Source: Smittium mucronatum (lineage: Eukaryota > Kickxellomycota > Harpellomycetes > Harpellales > Legeriomycetaceae). Taken from it: DNA of 21,772 nt. Below, in pieces: positions 21,013-21,772 of the stretch (its first letter is position 1; every line of letters starts with the position of its first letter). Location: contig LSSL01003632.1 in assembly GCA_001953115.1 (NCBI GenBank), positions 1 to 21,772 on the forward strand, in the 5' to 3' direction. The notes under the pieces were generated by a model, which saw only the letters and a list, made by a program, of their open reading frames with translations, made no database searches and had not been told where the DNA came from. A program made the translations under genes and the position numbers.

Positions 21013-21772
21013 TTTTTTTTTAAATAAAGGGAATTTATTTATAATATTAAAATTTTAGGAAATAATAAAAGGAAAAAATAAAAAAAATTCATCACACTCC
21101 TATCTGTAGCTCTAGCAGCTCTGTACCCACTAGGCATTGGTTCAAGGGAGCTTTTGATTCAATAATACCTTTGATTATAGTCAATCTAGTAACACGAATG
21201 CCGTCCAAAAATTTTGCTGTTTCCAACTCAATTTTATGTTCGGCGATGCCAGCACGAAGCTGACTAAAAGATTTTTTAGACTCCCCCCCAAGGATTTTTC
21301 CAACTAGTTCCAACCGAACTTCATTGGATGAGATTATTCGCCTTTCCCGACTATTACTGGTTGATTCGGCTATAAATTTTCCAATTGTATTTTTTCTAAC
21401 TGATTTCCATTTCGGACACTCAATTAAAATATGATCAGTGGTTTCTGGAGTTTTTCTGACGCAACAGGGGCAAAAAAGTTTGAACTTTTCCGCGATTATT
21501 TTCATGTTGGCCAGTCTCTGTGAATTCCAAAAACTGCCCATTCTCATTTTTCCGACTTCCTGGAGGCCTTGCCTTACTTCTGGATGCATTGCCTGTAAGA
21601 TTATCCAGCTTCCTTTGTTTCTGATTTTCCTCTGAATTGCCCATTGGTTAATTTTAGTGAGATTATTTTTCGCTTTTCTGTTGACCAATGAGATGACAGT
21701 TTGACCTTTTTCGCTAATATGGCAGTATTTTTTGATCCAGCGTGCGCATCCAGTGACCCAAGTGGACTTTTT
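21013..21772 (-). mobile_element. LINE 3' part, rightmost copy, continues beyond window
   Basis: The best-preserved copy. It comprises the open C-terminal coding part (21092-21772), an AT-rich 3' UTR of about 70 bp and an A9 run (T9 at 21013-21021 on the plus strand) taken as the poly(A) tail. It is abutted directly by scrap d. The upstream portion, including the polymerase, lies outside the window. The absence of any stop or shift in 226 codons contrasts with every other copy here and suggests it is the youngest. Confidence 0.85.
21092..21772 (-). CDS. LINE polyprotein, C-terminal part with CCHC zinc finger (partial)
   Basis: An open frame of 226 codons runs from the window edge to TGA 21092-21094; no start is visible and none is expected here. 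It begins in STWVTGCARWIKKYC, homologous to DTWISGTHRWIKRFC in the 2.7 kb copy. At residues 101-119 of the visible part lies CPCCVRKTPETTDHILIEC, a CX2CX9HX4C zinc finger of the kind found after the reverse transcriptase in many LINEs and thought to bind nucleic acid. The tail is basic with LVGKILGGES, FLDGIRVTRLTI and ends LVGTELLELQIGV. The polymerase itself must lie upstream. An overlapping 65-codon plus-strand open frame (21438-21635) is antisense noise. Confidence 0.85.
   Translation of the reverse strand, partial: KKSTWVTGCARWIKKYCHISEKGQTVISLVNRKAKNNLTKINQWAIQRKIRNKGSWIILQAMHPEVRQGLQEVGKMRMGSFWNSQRLANMKIIAEKFKLFCPCCVRKTPETTDHILIECPKWKSVRKNTIGKFIAESTSNSRERRIISSNEVRLELVGKILGGESKKSFSQLRAGIAEHKIELETAKFLDGIRVTRLTIIKGIIESKAPLNQCLVGTELLELQIGV

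Noticed and set aside
21435..21644. Additional minus-strand (21435-21644) and plus-strand (21438-21635) open frames
   Set aside because: Both are frame shadows of the LINE C-terminal coding region, which has the zinc finger and homologous copies.
1..21772. CRISPR arrays, bacterial operons, Shine-Dalgarno sites, riboswitches
   Set aside because: No regularly spaced direct repeats and no bacterial-type gene organisation are visible; the LINE content points to a eukaryote.

Overview
The window looks like nuclear DNA from a very AT-rich eukaryote (about four-fifths A+T by eye). No rRNA, tRNA, operon or intact host gene is recognisable. The only protein-coding signal I can name belongs to non-LTR (LINE-type) retrotransposons in the last 4.3 kb. 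Extreme A+T, about 17 kb with no gene and decayed LINEs would fit a large, gene-poor microsporidian-type genome (Edhazardia-like) or another AT-rich fungus or protist. That is inference; nothing here identifies the species.

Layout. 1-8548: low-complexity AT-rich DNA with a G-rich tract (192-219), a short heptamer repeat and a hairpin (7437-7477), but no gene. 8549-10373: the most structured non-coding part. Two arms of about 284 bp (8763-9046 and 10091-10373) are inverted copies of each other, around 90% identical by hand alignment, around a 1.04 kb spacer holding an (AT)15 microsatellite. Two smaller hairpins built from the same AAGTGGGATA word lie beside the left arm and inside the spacer. 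10374-11460: AT-rich, with a C9 tract. 11465-12200: strongly strand-skewed DNA; I count 104 C against 26 G in 11521-11940, and one plus-strand frame has unusually few stops. 12201-16559: AT-rich, nothing recognisable beyond C-rich tracts. 16560-16880: a less AT-rich island with an 11-bp-stem hairpin, unassigned.

17469-21772: pieces of at least four, probably five, related LINE copies, all on the minus strand and all represented by their 3' ends. The rightmost (21013-21772 and beyond the window) keeps an open frame of 226 codons ending in a CX2CX9HX4C zinc finger and a conserved tail. Next is a 3' scrap (20814-21012). Then comes a 2.7 kb 5'-truncated copy (18099-20804) flanked by a perfect 9-bp direct repeat, whose reverse transcriptase is clear but broken by frameshifts and stops. 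Two further 3' scraps lie at about 17868-18089 and 17469-17815. The simplest history is repeated insertion of 5'-truncated copies into or beside older ones. All dead copies must have been mobilised in trans; whether the rightmost copy is complete cannot be told because it runs off the window.
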